Source: JACPDI01 sp035463475
GTDB taxonomy: Bacteria > Acidobacteriota > Vicinamibacteria > Vicinamibacterales > 2-12-FULL-66-21
Assembly: GCA_035463475.1 (NCBI GenBank)
Contig: DATHTE010000008.1
Location: 87,338 to 151,337 of the forward strand
Direction of reading: 5' to 3'
Length of the DNA stretch: 64,000 nucleotides
Positions 17,680 to 27,337 of this stretch are shown piece after piece (position 1 is the stretch's first letter; each line of letters begins with the position of its first letter). The notes below the pieces were generated by a model, which worked only from the letters and a program-made list of their open reading frames with translations, ran no database searches and was not told where the DNA came from. Made by a program: the position numbers and the translations under genes.

Positions 17680-18662
17680 TGACCCCGCTCCAGTTCGAAC
17701 AGGTGTATCAGGCGGAGTGGGCCGAGCTCGAGACGTTGCTCGATCGTGTGATCGGCCGCAACGCCTCGGGTGACGCGCCCACGGTTCCCGTGCACGGCGA
17801 TCGTCTCGCGGCACTCTACCGGCTCGCGTGCGAGCACCTTGCGCTGTCGCGCGCCCGCGCCTACCCCCCGTACATCGTCGATCGTCTCGAGCGGATGACC
17901 GCCGACGCACACCAGCTGATTTACCGGCGGAACGAGTTCGGTCTCGCCCGGCTGAAGGAGCTGATCGCCGTCGATTTTCCGTCCGCGGTCAGGAAGCAGG
18001 CCCCGTACGTGGCCGTGGCCGCGGCCGTGTTCGTGCTGCCGGCGATCGTGATTGCGCTGCTCGTGTATTGGCGCCCGGAACTGATCCTGGCCGTGGTGAG
18101 CTCGGAAACGGCGGCCTCGTTCGAGGAAATGTATTCGCCGGCCGCCGACTCGATCGGCCGGAACCGCACGGCGACGACAGACTGGATGATGTTCGGCTTC
18201 TACATCTACAACAACGTGAGCGTCGCGTTCCAGTGTTTCGCCGGTGGACTCTTCGCGGGCATCGGGACCTTGTTCTTCCTCGCCTACAACGGCGCGTTCT
18301 CCGGGGCGCTCGCCGGATACCTTACGGAGCGAGGGCTGGCGTCCACGTTCTACTCGTTCGTTGCCACGCACTCGTCATTCGAGCTGACGGCCGTCGTGCT
18401 GTCGGGAGCGGCGGGCCTGCGAATCGGGCACTCGCTCCTGGCGCCGAAGCGCCTGACGCGCATGCAGTCGCTGCTCGAGGCGACGCGCGAGTGTTCCGTC
18501 GTTCTGTACGGGATGACCGCCATGCTCTTCGTGGCCGCGGCGGTCGAGGCCTTCTGGTCGTCCGCCAGCTGGCTGCCGCCGGCTGTGAAGTACGTGGCGG
18601 CCACCGGCTGCTGGACCGCCGTGCTCGGTTACTTGACGTTCCAGGGACGCCGTGCAGGTTGA
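17679..18662 (+). CDS. SpoIIM-family (stage II sporulation protein M-like) membrane protein
   Basis: The 327-residue protein has an N-terminal helical cytoplasmic part (residues 1-105) containing the segment LYRLACEHLALSRARAYPP. Four to five transmembrane helices follow. The typical SpoIIM region NNVSVAFQCFAGGLFAGIGT is near 180-200 and THSSFELTAVVLSGAAGLRIG near 225-245. In spore formers SpoIIM acts with SpoIID and SpoIIP in septal wall remodelling, but this family is widespread in non-sporulating bacteria, as here. The context of RDD, MoxR and DUF58 points to a conserved envelope-associated module rather than sporulation. Confidence 0.87.
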   Translation: MTPLQFEQVYQAEWAELETLLDRVIGRNASGDAPTVPVHGDRLAALYRLACEHLALSRARAYPPYIVDRLERMTADAHQLIYRRNEFGLARLKELIAVDFPSAVRKQAPYVAVAAAVFVLPAIVIALLVYWRPELILAVVSSETAASFEEMYSPAADSIGRNRTATTDWMMFGFYIYNNVSVAFQCFAGGLFAGIGTLFFLAYNGAFSGALAGYLTERGLASTFYSFVATHSSFELTAVVLSGAAGLRIGHSLLAPKRLTRMQSLLEATRECSVVLYGMTAMLFVAAAVEAFWSSASWLPPAVKYVAATGCWTAVLGYLTFQGRRAG

Positions 18663-19383
18663 GGCTCTTGCGGTTCGCCTGCGCCCGCGGACGGCGATGG
18701 AAGCCGCGGACCTCGGCGTGCGTCTGTGCCAGCACGCCGTGCGCTCCGTTTACCTGTGCTACGGACTGGTGGCTGTCCCGGTGATCGCGCTCGCGATGGC
18801 GTCCTTCGGCGTTGCCACCTGGCTGCCGAGCCTCGTCATTTGGTGGGCCAAGCCGTGGCTCGATCGGACGATCCTCTTCGTGCTGGCGCGCACGGCGTTC
18901 AATCAGCGGACCGCGCCGGGCGACCTGTGGCGGGAGCAGCGGCAGGTGTGGTGGCGCCAGATTGTGTTCACGTGGACGGTGCGGCGGTTCTCCCCCTGGC
19001 GTTCTCTGACGCAGCCGGTGTATCAGCTCGAGGGGTTTTCGATCCTGACGGCGGGTCCTCGCGTTCGCCAGATCCGCCGCGGAAAGGCGGGCACCGCGTT
19101 CCTGATGACGTCCGCGTTCGCCCTGGCCGAAGGCGCGCTCACCGGCGCCCTGGTGTCGCTCCTGTTCTGGTTCGCGCCGTCGGGACAGACGCCGGACCTG
19201 CTCGAGTTGCTCTCCGGCGAGCAGCCGGCCTTCGCGCTGGCCTGGACAATCGCGTACGGAGTCGCGGTGCTGTTCCTCGAGCCGTTCTTCGTGGCCGCGG
19301 GATTTGCGATGTACCTGACCAGGCGTGCCGAGCTCGAGGCCTGGGACATCGAGCAGGAGTTCCGGCGTGCGTTCGCGCATTGA
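18652..19383 (+). CDS. Membrane protein of the RDD-SpoIIM-MoxR cluster, function unknown
   Basis: The 243-residue protein begins at a GTG inside the last codons of SpoIIM (11-nt overlap). It has two membrane segments near residues 35-70 and further hydrophobic segments near 150-175 and 200-225. A WREQRQVWWRQIVFTWTVRR stretch lies near 92-112. No named domain is recognised. Its place in the middle of a translationally coupled cluster says that it is made together with, and probably acts with, SpoIIM and the DUF4129 protein. Confidence 0.75.
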   Translation: MQVEALAVRLRPRTAMEAADLGVRLCQHAVRSVYLCYGLVAVPVIALAMASFGVATWLPSLVIWWAKPWLDRTILFVLARTAFNQRTAPGDLWREQRQVWWRQIVFTWTVRRFSPWRSLTQPVYQLEGFSILTAGPRVRQIRRGKAGTAFLMTSAFALAEGALTGALVSLLFWFAPSGQTPDLLELLSGEQPAFALAWTIAYGVAVLFLEPFFVAAGFAMYLTRRAELEAWDIEQEFRRAFAH

Positions 19384-20161
19384 GATCCACCTGTGGACCG
19401 CCGCGATCGTGGCGCTGTCTTGCGCGGTCCCGGCAGCCGCGGCGGCGGCCGCCGTCATCCCGGCCCCGGTTGAGAGCGGCGCTGAAGGCTTCACCCAGGC
19501 GGAGATCGCGCACGCGATCGCGAGGGTCAAGGCCGATCCGAATCTCGCTCCGGAGCGCACCATCAAGACGCTCCGCTGGAAGAACGCCAGCGAACCGAAG
19601 CGCTCCGGCATCCCGGCGTGGTTCACGTGGCTGGCCGGCCTGTTCCGGTGGCTCGACCAGTCGGCGCGCCTCCTGGTGTGGGCCGCGGCAGCGGTGCTCG
19701 CGGGCATGCTGGTCGTCTACCTCGTTCGCCTCTGGCGCGCGGCAACCCTCTCGCGCGTAGACGAACCGTTCGTGCCGCCCACGCACGTGCGCGATCTGGA
19801 CATCCGGCCGGAGACGCTCCCGCGCGACGTCGGCGCGGCGGCGCGCGCGCTCTGGGACCGCGGGGAGCATCGCGCGGCGCTCGCGCTCCTCTACCGGGGC
19901 CTGCTTTCCCGCCTCGCCCACGTGCATCGCGTGCCGATTCGCGATTCGAGTACCGAAGGGGAGTGCCTCTCGCTGGCGGCAGGCCGCCTGACGCCGCGGA
20001 GAAGCGAGTACGCGGGACGACTCGTGCAAGTGTGGCAGCGCGCCGTGTACGGCCAGGAGGACGTTCGCGTGGCAATTGTGTACGCGTTGTGCGACGAGTT
20101 CGCGTCCCTGCTCGATCGAGCGTCGCCGAGCGGATCCGCCGCCTCGCAGGGGGCGTCATGA
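19367..20161 (+). CDS. DUF4129-domain membrane protein
   Basis: The 264-residue protein starts at GTG 19367, preceded by AGGAG and overlapping the upstream gene by 17 nt. It has a signal-like hydrophobic start (residues 8-30), one transmembrane helix near 95-115 and a cytosolic C-terminal DUF4129 region. That region is recognisable by RALWDRGEHRAALALLYRGL near 158-177 and by a terminal segment with YAGRLVQVWQRAVYG. DUF4129 domains accompany MoxR/DUF58 genes in many bacteria. Its stop overlaps the next ATG as ATGA. Confidence 0.8.
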   Translation: MRSRIEIHLWTAAIVALSCAVPAAAAAAAVIPAPVESGAEGFTQAEIAHAIARVKADPNLAPERTIKTLRWKNASEPKRSGIPAWFTWLAGLFRWLDQSARLLVWAAAAVLAGMLVVYLVRLWRAATLSRVDEPFVPPTHVRDLDIRPETLPRDVGAAARALWDRGEHRAALALLYRGLLSRLAHVHRVPIRDSSTEGECLSLAAGRLTPRRSEYAGRLVQVWQRAVYGQEDVRVAIVYALCDEFASLLDRASPSGSAASQGAS

Positions 20162-21337
20162 GGCGCAGCGTCCCGATCTGGCTGCTCGTCGGCTCCCCCC
20201 TCGCGTTGCTGGTGGTCTGGATCGCCCTGAATACCTCGTGGGTCGACGTCAAGCTGCCGATGCCGCCGAAAGGGGAGGCGCGCACGAACCCGTTCTATGC
20301 CGTGCAGCGTTTCGCCGGGGCGCTCGGCGCGCGCACGACGTGGGACCGCGTGCTGGCCGTCCCGCCGCCGGAGTCCGTGATCGTGCTCTCGGCCTGGCAC
20401 TGGAGCCTCAGCTCATCGCGGCGCAACGCCCTGGAGCGATGGGTCGAATCCGGCGGACGGCTGGTGGTTGACCGGACACTAGTTGGCGGCGGCGACGAAT
20501 TCGAGCGGTGGTCCGGGATCGCGCGCAACGAGAAGAAGCAGGCGCGGCAGACCGACGACTCCGACGCCCCTTACAAACCGGCGAACCCGGCGACGTGTCG
20601 CCCCTTCCAGGAGGAACGGGAGGGTGTTCAGCCCTCCACGTCCGCGACGCGGTACCGGCTCTGCGGCCTGGAGGCGTTGTCGTCGCTCGCGAGCGTAAAG
20701 CAGCCGCTCTGGGCGCTCCGCGACGCCTCGGGTTTCCAGGCCATGCGGGTGCGCGTCGGCCGCGGTACCGTGACCGTGATAAACGCGGCGCCGTTCCGCC
20801 ACCTCAGCCTGTTCGAGGGAGATCACGCTTCACTGTTCGTGGCAGCCACGGGGTTGCGTCGGGCAGACGAGGTGCACTTCCTCTCCGAAGACGATCACCC
20901 GTCGCTGGTGGCGCTGCTGTGGCACCATGGAGCGCCGGTTGCGTCGGTCGCGCTGGCGCTCGTCGGGTTGATGCTGTGGCGCGGCGCGGTCCGGTTCGGC
21001 CCGCTGGCGGCGTCGCCGCCCGCCGCGCGGCGTTCGCTGGCCGAGCAGATCCGCGGCACGGGGCAGTTCGCGCTGCGGTACGGGCGGGGCAAAGCGCTTC
21101 ATGCGGCGAGCGTCCGCGCGCTCGACGAAGCGGCGCGCCGCCGCGTCAGCAGCTACACGAACATGCCTCCACCCGAGCGCACGGAGGCGCTCGCGCGGCT
21201 GACCCGGTTCGACCGGGATTCTCTCGCGGCGGCGATACATCACCCGGCGCTGCACCGCCCGCACGAGCTGCGGCGCACGATTGCGCTGCTCGAGGCGGCG
21301 CGGCGCCACATCCTGCTCGAACGCCCAAGGTCCTCCC

Positions 21338-21351
<14 letters not shown>
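20158..21351 (+). CDS. DUF4350-domain membrane protein
   Basis: The 397-residue protein has an N-terminal transmembrane helix (about residues 8-25). A DUF4350-type domain follows, showing NPFYAVQRFAGALGARTTW and later VIVLSAWHWSLSSSRRNALERWV with SGGRLVVD. A second helix lies near 260-280 and a helical cytosolic tail ends the protein. The DUF4350 part resembles glutamine-amidotransferase-like/GldG-like folds without a visible catalytic triad. It is coupled to the gene before by a 4-nt ATGA overlap and to the MoxR gene by a 14-nt overlap. Confidence 0.82.
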
Positions 21352-22315
<964 letters not shown>

Positions 22316-22469
22316 CGAAGGGTTCAGGGTCAGGGGTCAGAGGCCCTAGGTTAGACCAAGGTTAGACCAGAGGCTGGGCGCGAGAGGCGAGAGGTCACAG
22401 GCCGCCCCGATCAACCACGAACGGTGCCGTGACAGTTCGCGAATCATCCAGGCTGGGGGCAGACGTGCC

Positions 22470-23828
22470 GTGCGAATCTCCGTAATTCCGGGTCGGGCGG
22501 CGATCGTGGCGCTTGCCGGCGTGACCGTCGGCGCGCTCGTTGCGCTCCTGATGCGAGCGGGCGTCGCGATGACGACCATGGCGGTCGCGGCGGCTGTCGC
22601 GGGTCTGCTCTCCGCCGCGGCCTGGGACTGCGTGGCCTCTCGCAGGGCCTGGCGTCGATCGCAGCCGGCGCTCGTGCGCCGGCTGCCCGCGGCGTTCGCC
22701 ATCGGGGTGCGACGGCCGGTGCACCTCGCGATCGACCTCGCCGGTGTGGGCCGGTGGCGCTGCGTGCTGTACGACCACGCGGATCCCACGCTTCACACCG
22801 AAGGGCTCCCGATTGCGCTCACGCTCGCCGGCGGCACGCGCACCGACGCGACGTACACGGTCGTTCCGACGACCCGCGGCGAGGTGACGTTCGCGCGCGC
22901 GGAGCTGCGCGTCCGCACGCGGTGGGGCCTGTGCGAGCTCGTCGAACGGCTCGGCGCGGATGAAACCCGCCGCGTCTACCCGGATTTCTCCCAGGTGGCG
23001 CGCTATGCATGGCTCGCCGGCGACCGGCGCCTCCAGGAGATCGGCATCAAGACGTACCAGCTGCGCGGGCAGGGGACCGACTTCAAGCAGCTTTCCGAAT
23101 ACCGCATCGGCGATTCGGTCCGCCACATCGACTGGCGCGCCACGCTGAGGGTCGGCAAGCCGATCGTCCGCGAGTTCCAGGACGAGCGCGACCAGTGCGT
23201 GATCCTGCTCGTGGACTGCGGCCGGCGCATGCGCGCGGACGACCGCCGCGGCGCGATCGGCACGACGCACTTCGACCAGGTGCTGAACGCGGTGATGCTG
23301 ATGTCGTACGTGGCGCTGAAGCAGGGTGACGCGGTAGGGGCGATGACCTTCGGCACCCCCGCCGGCCAGGAGCGATCGTTCGCGCCACGCAAGGGGACGA
23401 AAGCGCTGAACGCGTTGATGGGGGAGTTATACGGCGTGCAGCCCACGCCCACGCATTCCGACTACCTCGCGGCGGCGCAGAACCTCCTGCGCCGGCACCA
23501 CAAGCGCGCCCTCGTCATCATCATCACAAACTTCCGCGACGAGAACAGCAGCGAGCTCGGGCACGCGCTGCGGTTGCTGCGACTGCGCCACCTCGTGCTG
23601 GTCGCGAGCCTGCGCGAGCGAATCGTGGGCGAGCTGGCGGGGCAGCCGCTCGCGAGCGGCGACGCGGCGATCGAGGTCGCCAGCGCGCATCTCTACGAGC
23701 AGGCGCGCCGCGATGCCTTCAACCGGCTCGCCGCCCGCGATGGGCTGATGGTGGACGCCGAGCCGGACCGGCTCGGCATTGAACTGGTCAACCGCTATCA
23801 CGCCATCAAGCGCGCGGGCCTGATGTGA
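22470..23828 (+). CDS. DUF58-domain protein (MoxR partner)
   Basis: The 452-residue protein begins at GTG 22470 after GGGGGC. Two membrane segments lie near residues 10-50. The DUF58 core is unmistakable: YRIGDSVRHIDWRATLRVGK near 211-230, then a VWA-like segment QCVILLVDCGRRM with a modified metal-binding motif. MoxR and DUF58 proteins usually work as a pair in which the ATPase remodels or activates the VWA-like protein at the membrane. It ends the rightward cluster and faces the small-gene operon with a 45-nt convergent gap. Confidence 0.9.
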   Translation: MRISVIPGRAAIVALAGVTVGALVALLMRAGVAMTTMAVAAAVAGLLSAAAWDCVASRRAWRRSQPALVRRLPAAFAIGVRRPVHLAIDLAGVGRWRCVLYDHADPTLHTEGLPIALTLAGGTRTDATYTVVPTTRGEVTFARAELRVRTRWGLCELVERLGADETRRVYPDFSQVARYAWLAGDRRLQEIGIKTYQLRGQGTDFKQLSEYRIGDSVRHIDWRATLRVGKPIVREFQDERDQCVILLVDCGRRMRADDRRGAIGTTHFDQVLNAVMLMSYVALKQGDAVGAMTFGTPAGQERSFAPRKGTKALNALMGELYGVQPTPTHSDYLAAAQNLLRRHHKRALVIIITNFRDENSSELGHALRLLRLRHLVLVASLRERIVGELAGQPLASGDAAIEVASAHLYEQARRDAFNRLAARDGLMVDAEPDRLGIELVNRYHAIKRAGLM

Positions 23829-23873
23829 CCCGCATGCCCTTTCCCGCCTCGCGTTCCTGCGCAGCCCTGCGCC

Positions 23874-24074
23874 TCACCGGTTCATCCATTCGACGAATGC
23901 CGGCGGAAGTTCGTCACGGACGACGGCAATCTGGGAGACCCGTTCGTGGCGGAGCAACGCGGCGCCGGCGGCACGAGCCTCCTCGATCGTCGCATACCGT
24001 TCCCACGAACCGGCCAGATTGCACGCGGTGCCCCGCCGAACAGTCACCACCAACCTGAACATGTCGTCCTTCAT
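23874..24074 (-). CDS. Small hypothetical protein (last gene of the small-ORF operon)
   Basis: The product is 66 residues from the ATG at 24074, or 62 residues from an internal ATG at 24062. The internal start has the better Shine-Dalgarno (AAGGA, 5 nt spacing). The sequence alternates short strands and a helix (ATIEEARAAGAALLRHERVS at about residues 28-47) and ends PPAFVEWMNR. It resembles small soluble stress- or DUF-type proteins but no family was recognised. It is encoded downstream of three other small leftward genes. Its start region lies inside a 20-bp tandem duplication. Confidence 0.6.
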   Translation of the reverse strand: MKDDMFRLVVTVRRGTACNLAGSWERYATIEEARAAGAALLRHERVSQIAVVRDELPPAFVEWMNR

Positions 24075-24108
24075 TCCTCAAGAGCGCGCTTCATTCCTCA
24101 AGAGCGCG
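24071..24108. repeat. 20-bp tandem duplication covering a stop/SD/start junction
   Basis: The unit TCATTCCTCAAGAGCGCGCT at 24071-24090 is followed by its copy at 24091-24108, identical over 18 nt. Read leftward, each copy contains GAGGAATGA, that is, a Shine-Dalgarno-like GAGG, an ATG and a TGA. The upstream copy holds the stop codon of the 50-residue gene and opens a seven-codon minigene that ends in an ATGA overlap with the ATG at 24074. Confidence 0.8.
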
Positions 24109-24250
24109 GAAAGCCGGACTGATCGGCGCGGTTCTCCGCCAGCCAGCGCTTGGTGACCCAGCCGAGATCCGATGGGTCACCCGATCGCCTCATGCGAAAG
24201 CCCGCGAGGACGATCAGCGTCACGATGCTCATTCCGATGCCAATCCACAT
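24098..24250 (-). CDS. 50-residue single-span membrane protein
   Basis: A leftward frame from ATG 24250 to TGA 24098 encodes 50 residues. It has one hydrophobic segment at about residues 2-18 (WIGIGMSIVTLIVLAGF), then RMRRSGDPSDLGWVTKRWLAEN and a polar tail. The positive residues after the helix predict an N-out/C-in orientation. GAGG lies 9 nt before the start, and the gap to the upstream gene is 12 nt. The LGxVxxxWLxExR-like stretch looks like a short conserved motif rather than random sequence, but this is pattern recognition only. It is too short for usual gene-calling limits. Confidence 0.6.
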   Translation of the reverse strand: MWIGIGMSIVTLIVLAGFRMRRSGDPSDLGWVTKRWLAENRADQSGFPRS

Positions 24251-24262
24251 GGCGGTGGGCCT

Positions 24263-24493
24263 CTAGAATCGCTGCACGAGTTCGACCACCGCGCGCAGGA
24301 ACATCGCGATGGGCGAGCCAACCAGGAGGATCCCCAGCGGCAGCAGGAACACCAGGAGCAGCAGCAGGACGCCATCTTCGAGCAGTTCGAGGATTCCCCG
24401 GGACCTGCGCCATCCAGCCGCACGAACACCTGCGCGCGCGCCTGCCGCGCGGCGGCCGCCAGCCCACGGGAGGGCGACGCTGGTATCAGTCAT
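24263..24493 (-). CDS. Small membrane protein of the small-ORF operon
   Basis: The 76-residue product from ATG 24493 has an arginine-rich first half and a long hydrophobic C-terminal half (GVLLLLLVFLLPLGILLVGS at about residues 45-64), followed by a short amphipathic end. Its first 8 nt overlap the end of the preceding small gene, which indicates translational coupling. The extension to 24523 is less likely. No family was recognised; a small inner-membrane protein is inferred. Confidence 0.55.
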   Translation of the reverse strand: MTDTSVALPWAGGRRAAGARAGVRAAGWRRSRGILELLEDGVLLLLLVFLLPLGILLVGSPIAMFLRAVVELVQRF

Positions 24494-24677
24494 TGGTGAC
24501 CGCCGGGCCCCTTCGTTCTGCATGGCGGGCGTTTGCCGCCTCGGTGGCCGGGCCGGAGGCTTCCACGGCTGGTGTCGCCTGGAGCCTGGCCATCAGCGCC
24601 CGAATCCGCTGCCGATGGAGGACCTTGCGTTTCCGATACTTTTGAAACCGGGCCTTGTCGCCGTTCAGCTCAGACAT
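24486..24677 (-). CDS. Small basic protein, first gene of the small-ORF operon
   Basis: The 63-residue product from ATG 24677 starts MSELNGDKARFQKYRKRKVL and continues with a strongly basic helix (HRQRIRALMARLQ), then an alanine-rich tail. The polar, charged N-terminal part has the look of a conserved small nucleic-acid- or ribosome-associated protein, but no family name can be given. The frame remains open to 24716; 24677 is chosen because the charged conserved-looking part starts there. It is divergent from the glycosyltransferase gene at 24841, with a 163-bp gap that should hold both promoters. Confidence 0.6.
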   Translation of the reverse strand: MSELNGDKARFQKYRKRKVLHRQRIRALMARLQATPAVEASGPATEAANARHAERRGPAVTND

Positions 24678-24840
24678 GCGGTCCTCCGCGGAGCGCGTTG
24701 CCGCGCGCCTCGCCACCCTGAGCGTAGCGGGTCAGACAGGGTCCGGCTGTACCCTTTCGCACAGGTAAACGAAGGACCACGGCGGGCGGAAGGGTCATGA
24801 TCTGCCCGCGCTATCGTCTGCCGGCTTTCGCGCGATATAA

Positions 24841-26376
24841 GTGGTGGTACTCCCTGTGGCCAGGACTTCGCCGGCCGTCCGTCCCGTGTGGCTCATCGCA
24901 GCGGCGTTTGTCGCCCTGCAGCTCGCCTTCGTCAACCGCTACGGCATCTTCCGCGATGAGCTTTACTACATCGCGTGCGCCGAACATCTCGGGTGGGGCT
25001 ATGTCGACCACCCGCCGTTCGTCGCGCTGGTCGCCTGGGTCTCCCGCCGGCTGTTCGGCGACTCGCTCCTCGCGATCCGGCTGCTCTCGGCCCTGTGCGG
25101 CGGCGCCGTCCTCCTGCTCACCGGCCGGCTGGCGCTCATGCTCGGCGGCGATCGGTGGTCCGCGGCGCTTGCGGCAATTGGCGTCGCGATCGCCCCCGTG
25201 ATGCTGTTCCTGTTTCACATTCTCTCGATGAATGCCTGGGACATCCTCTGGTGGACGGCCACGGCATACGTCGTGACGCGGATCGTCAAAGAGGAGCGGC
25301 CCCGGTTGTGGCTCCTTGCGGGCGTGTTCATCGGCCTCGGGCTCGAGACGAAGACCAGCATGGCGTTCCTCGCGCTCGGGTTGACGGTGGGCGTCCTCCT
25401 GACGCGCGAGCGGCGGTGGCTGCGCAGCCGGCATCTCTGGATCGGCGCCGCCATCGCCGCGGTGGTCGCGGCGCCGCACATCGCGTGGCAGGTGGCGAAC
25501 GGCTGGCCGACGATCGAGTTCATCCGCAACGCGAGCGCGCTGAAGAACGCGCGGCTGACGTCGCTGCAGTTCGCCGGAAGCCAGCTCCTGGAGATGCACC
25601 CCGTCAACGGCGTGCTGCTCCTCGCGGGGCTGTGGTTCTTCTTCACGGCCGAAAACGGACGCTTCCGGATCTTCGGCTGGACCTATGTCGCCATCTTCCT
25701 GCTCGTGTTCCTGCAGAACGGCAAGACGTACTACCTCGCGCCGAGCTACCCGCTGATGTTTGCCGGGGGGAGCGTGGGCCTCATGCGGCTGTTGAGCGGA
25801 CGCGCACGTCTGTTCCGGCCCGTGGTGATCGCGGTCGTGCTCGCGGCCGGCGCGATCGTGTTGCCCGCCGCGTTTCCCCTGCTCCCGGTCGAGACCTACA
25901 TCGCGTACACGCGCGTTCTCGGCCTCCGCCCACCCAACGCCGAACGCAGCGAGACGGCGGAGCTGCCGCAGTTCTTCGCCGACATGTTCGGGTGGGACGC
26001 GATCGTCGGCACGGTCGCCGACGTTTACCGGTCGCTGCCGCCAGAGGACCAGAAGAAGGTCGGCATCGTCGGGTTGAACTACGGCGTCGCGGGCGCGATT
26101 GACTTCCTGGGGCCGCGCCACGGGCTGCCACTGAACGCCATCAGTCCGCACAACAGCTATTACCTGTGGGGATCCGGAGACGTCACCGGTGAAGTCCTGA
26201 TTGTCGTGGGTGGGCGGCCCGAAGACCACCGTGAGTCGTACGCGAGCGTCGAGCCGGTCGCCATGATCGAGTGCGGCTACTGCATGCCCTTCGAGAACCA
26301 CCGCCCCGTGTACGTGTTGCGCAAGCCGACGCGTTCGTTCGAGGAGATCTGGCGGTCGTCGAAGTTCTTCTTCTGA
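24841..26376 (+). CDS. Glycosyltransferase family 39/83-type membrane protein (ArnT/PMT-like)
   Basis: The 511-residue protein has about ten to twelve membrane helices. The PMT_2 signature lies in the first periplasmic loop: FRDELYYIACAEHLGWGYVDHPPF near residues 38-61, whose acidic pair DE corresponds to the catalytic/metal-binding acid of GT-C enzymes. The second loop contains LETKTSMAFLALGL. GT-C enzymes of this group transfer a sugar from an undecaprenyl- or dolichyl-phosphate carrier to protein or lipid on the periplasmic side. The start is a GTG, with other GTGs at 24844 and 24856. No other glycan genes adjoin, so the acceptor is unknown. Confidence 0.88.
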   Translation: MVVLPVARTSPAVRPVWLIAAAFVALQLAFVNRYGIFRDELYYIACAEHLGWGYVDHPPFVALVAWVSRRLFGDSLLAIRLLSALCGGAVLLLTGRLALMLGGDRWSAALAAIGVAIAPVMLFLFHILSMNAWDILWWTATAYVVTRIVKEERPRLWLLAGVFIGLGLETKTSMAFLALGLTVGVLLTRERRWLRSRHLWIGAAIAAVVAAPHIAWQVANGWPTIEFIRNASALKNARLTSLQFAGSQLLEMHPVNGVLLLAGLWFFFTAENGRFRIFGWTYVAIFLLVFLQNGKTYYLAPSYPLMFAGGSVGLMRLLSGRARLFRPVVIAVVLAAGAIVLPAAFPLLPVETYIAYTRVLGLRPPNAERSETAELPQFFADMFGWDAIVGTVADVYRSLPPEDQKKVGIVGLNYGVAGAIDFLGPRHGLPLNAISPHNSYYLWGSGDVTGEVLIVVGGRPEDHRESYASVEPVAMIECGYCMPFENHRPVYVLRKPTRSFEEIWRSSKFFF

Positions 26377-26458
26377 ACGCTCCACGAGGCGGGCCTGGGC
26401 CGGCATCGAGCTCTGCGGAGCGGGGAGACCTGCCGTCCGCGTCGGCCGTCTAATAAAG

Positions 26459-27337
26459 ATGATGCAGCGCTTTGTCGCGTGCGTATTCGTATGCCTGGCC
26501 GCCGCGTCCGCGCAGGCACAGGAGCGGCCGCTCCCGGACGCGTCGGCATTTCTCCGGGAAGCGCGAAACCGCCTCGAAGCGGTCTCAGACCCGGAAGCCG
26601 AGTACGTCTACGTACAAACGCGCAGGGAGCGGAAACTGGACAAGGCAGGCCGAACAACCAGCGAGTCAGTCACGGTGGTCGAGAGCTATCCCGGCCTGCC
26701 AGGAGAGTCGCGCTGGGAGCGCGTGATCGAGAAGAACGGCGTTCCTCCCTCAGCACGCGAGCTGGACAAGGCGGACCGCGAACGGAAGAAGCACGTCGAG
26801 GAGTACGAGCGGAAGCTGGCGGGGGACCCCGCGAAGGAGCGCGCCAGGCAGGCCCGGGAACACGAGCGCAGGCGGCGCAGGTACCTGGCGGCCGTTGACG
26901 AGATCTTCAGCGTGTTCGACACCCGCATGCTGGGGCGCGAGGCGGTGCGCGGCCACGACACGATCGTCTTCTCGCTGACGCCGCGGCCGGAAGCAAAGCC
27001 GCGCACGCGCCAGGGGAAGATCATGCGCAAGGTCGCCGGCCGCGTGTGGATCAGCGAATCCGATCACGAGCTGGTGCGCCTCGAGGCGGAATCGCTCGAT
27101 ACCATCTCGATCGGGCTCGGCCTGCTGGCGCGCGTCCACAAGGGTTCGAGCGTCTCGCTCGAGCGGCGCAAGGTCGGCGATGTGTGGCTGCCCGCCCTCG
27201 GCACGTACTCCGTCAGAGCGCGCGTGGGGCTCGTCAGCGTCCTGCGGCGCGCGGGGACGGAGGAGTTCTCGGACTATCGGAGGTTCAACGTCGAGACATC
27301 CGCGACCTACGCCCCGCCGAAACCGCCCTCGCCGTGA
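26459..27337 (+). CDS. Secreted protein, LolA/outer-membrane-lipoprotein-sorting-like
   Basis: The 292-residue protein has a signal peptide (residues 1-21, ending AQAQ). A charged coiled segment of Arg/Glu/Lys residues (about 95-140) follows, then a beta-rich C-terminal part with SLERRKVGDVWLPALGTYSV, as seen in LolA-like half-barrels. Proteins of this kind are common in Acidobacteriota and are presumed periplasmic. The C-terminal module of the VWFA protein at 34184 has related features (FxxDG, EETYEQ). Its last 31 nt overlap, convergently, the end of the selenoprotein candidate. Confidence 0.7.
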   Translation: MMQRFVACVFVCLAAASAQAQERPLPDASAFLREARNRLEAVSDPEAEYVYVQTRRERKLDKAGRTTSESVTVVESYPGLPGESRWERVIEKNGVPPSARELDKADRERKKHVEEYERKLAGDPAKERARQAREHERRRRRYLAAVDEIFSVFDTRMLGREAVRGHDTIVFSLTPRPEAKPRTRQGKIMRKVAGRVWISESDHELVRLEAESLDTISIGLGLLARVHKGSSVSLERRKVGDVWLPALGTYSVRARVGLVSVLRRAGTEEFSDYRRFNVETSATYAPPKPPSP

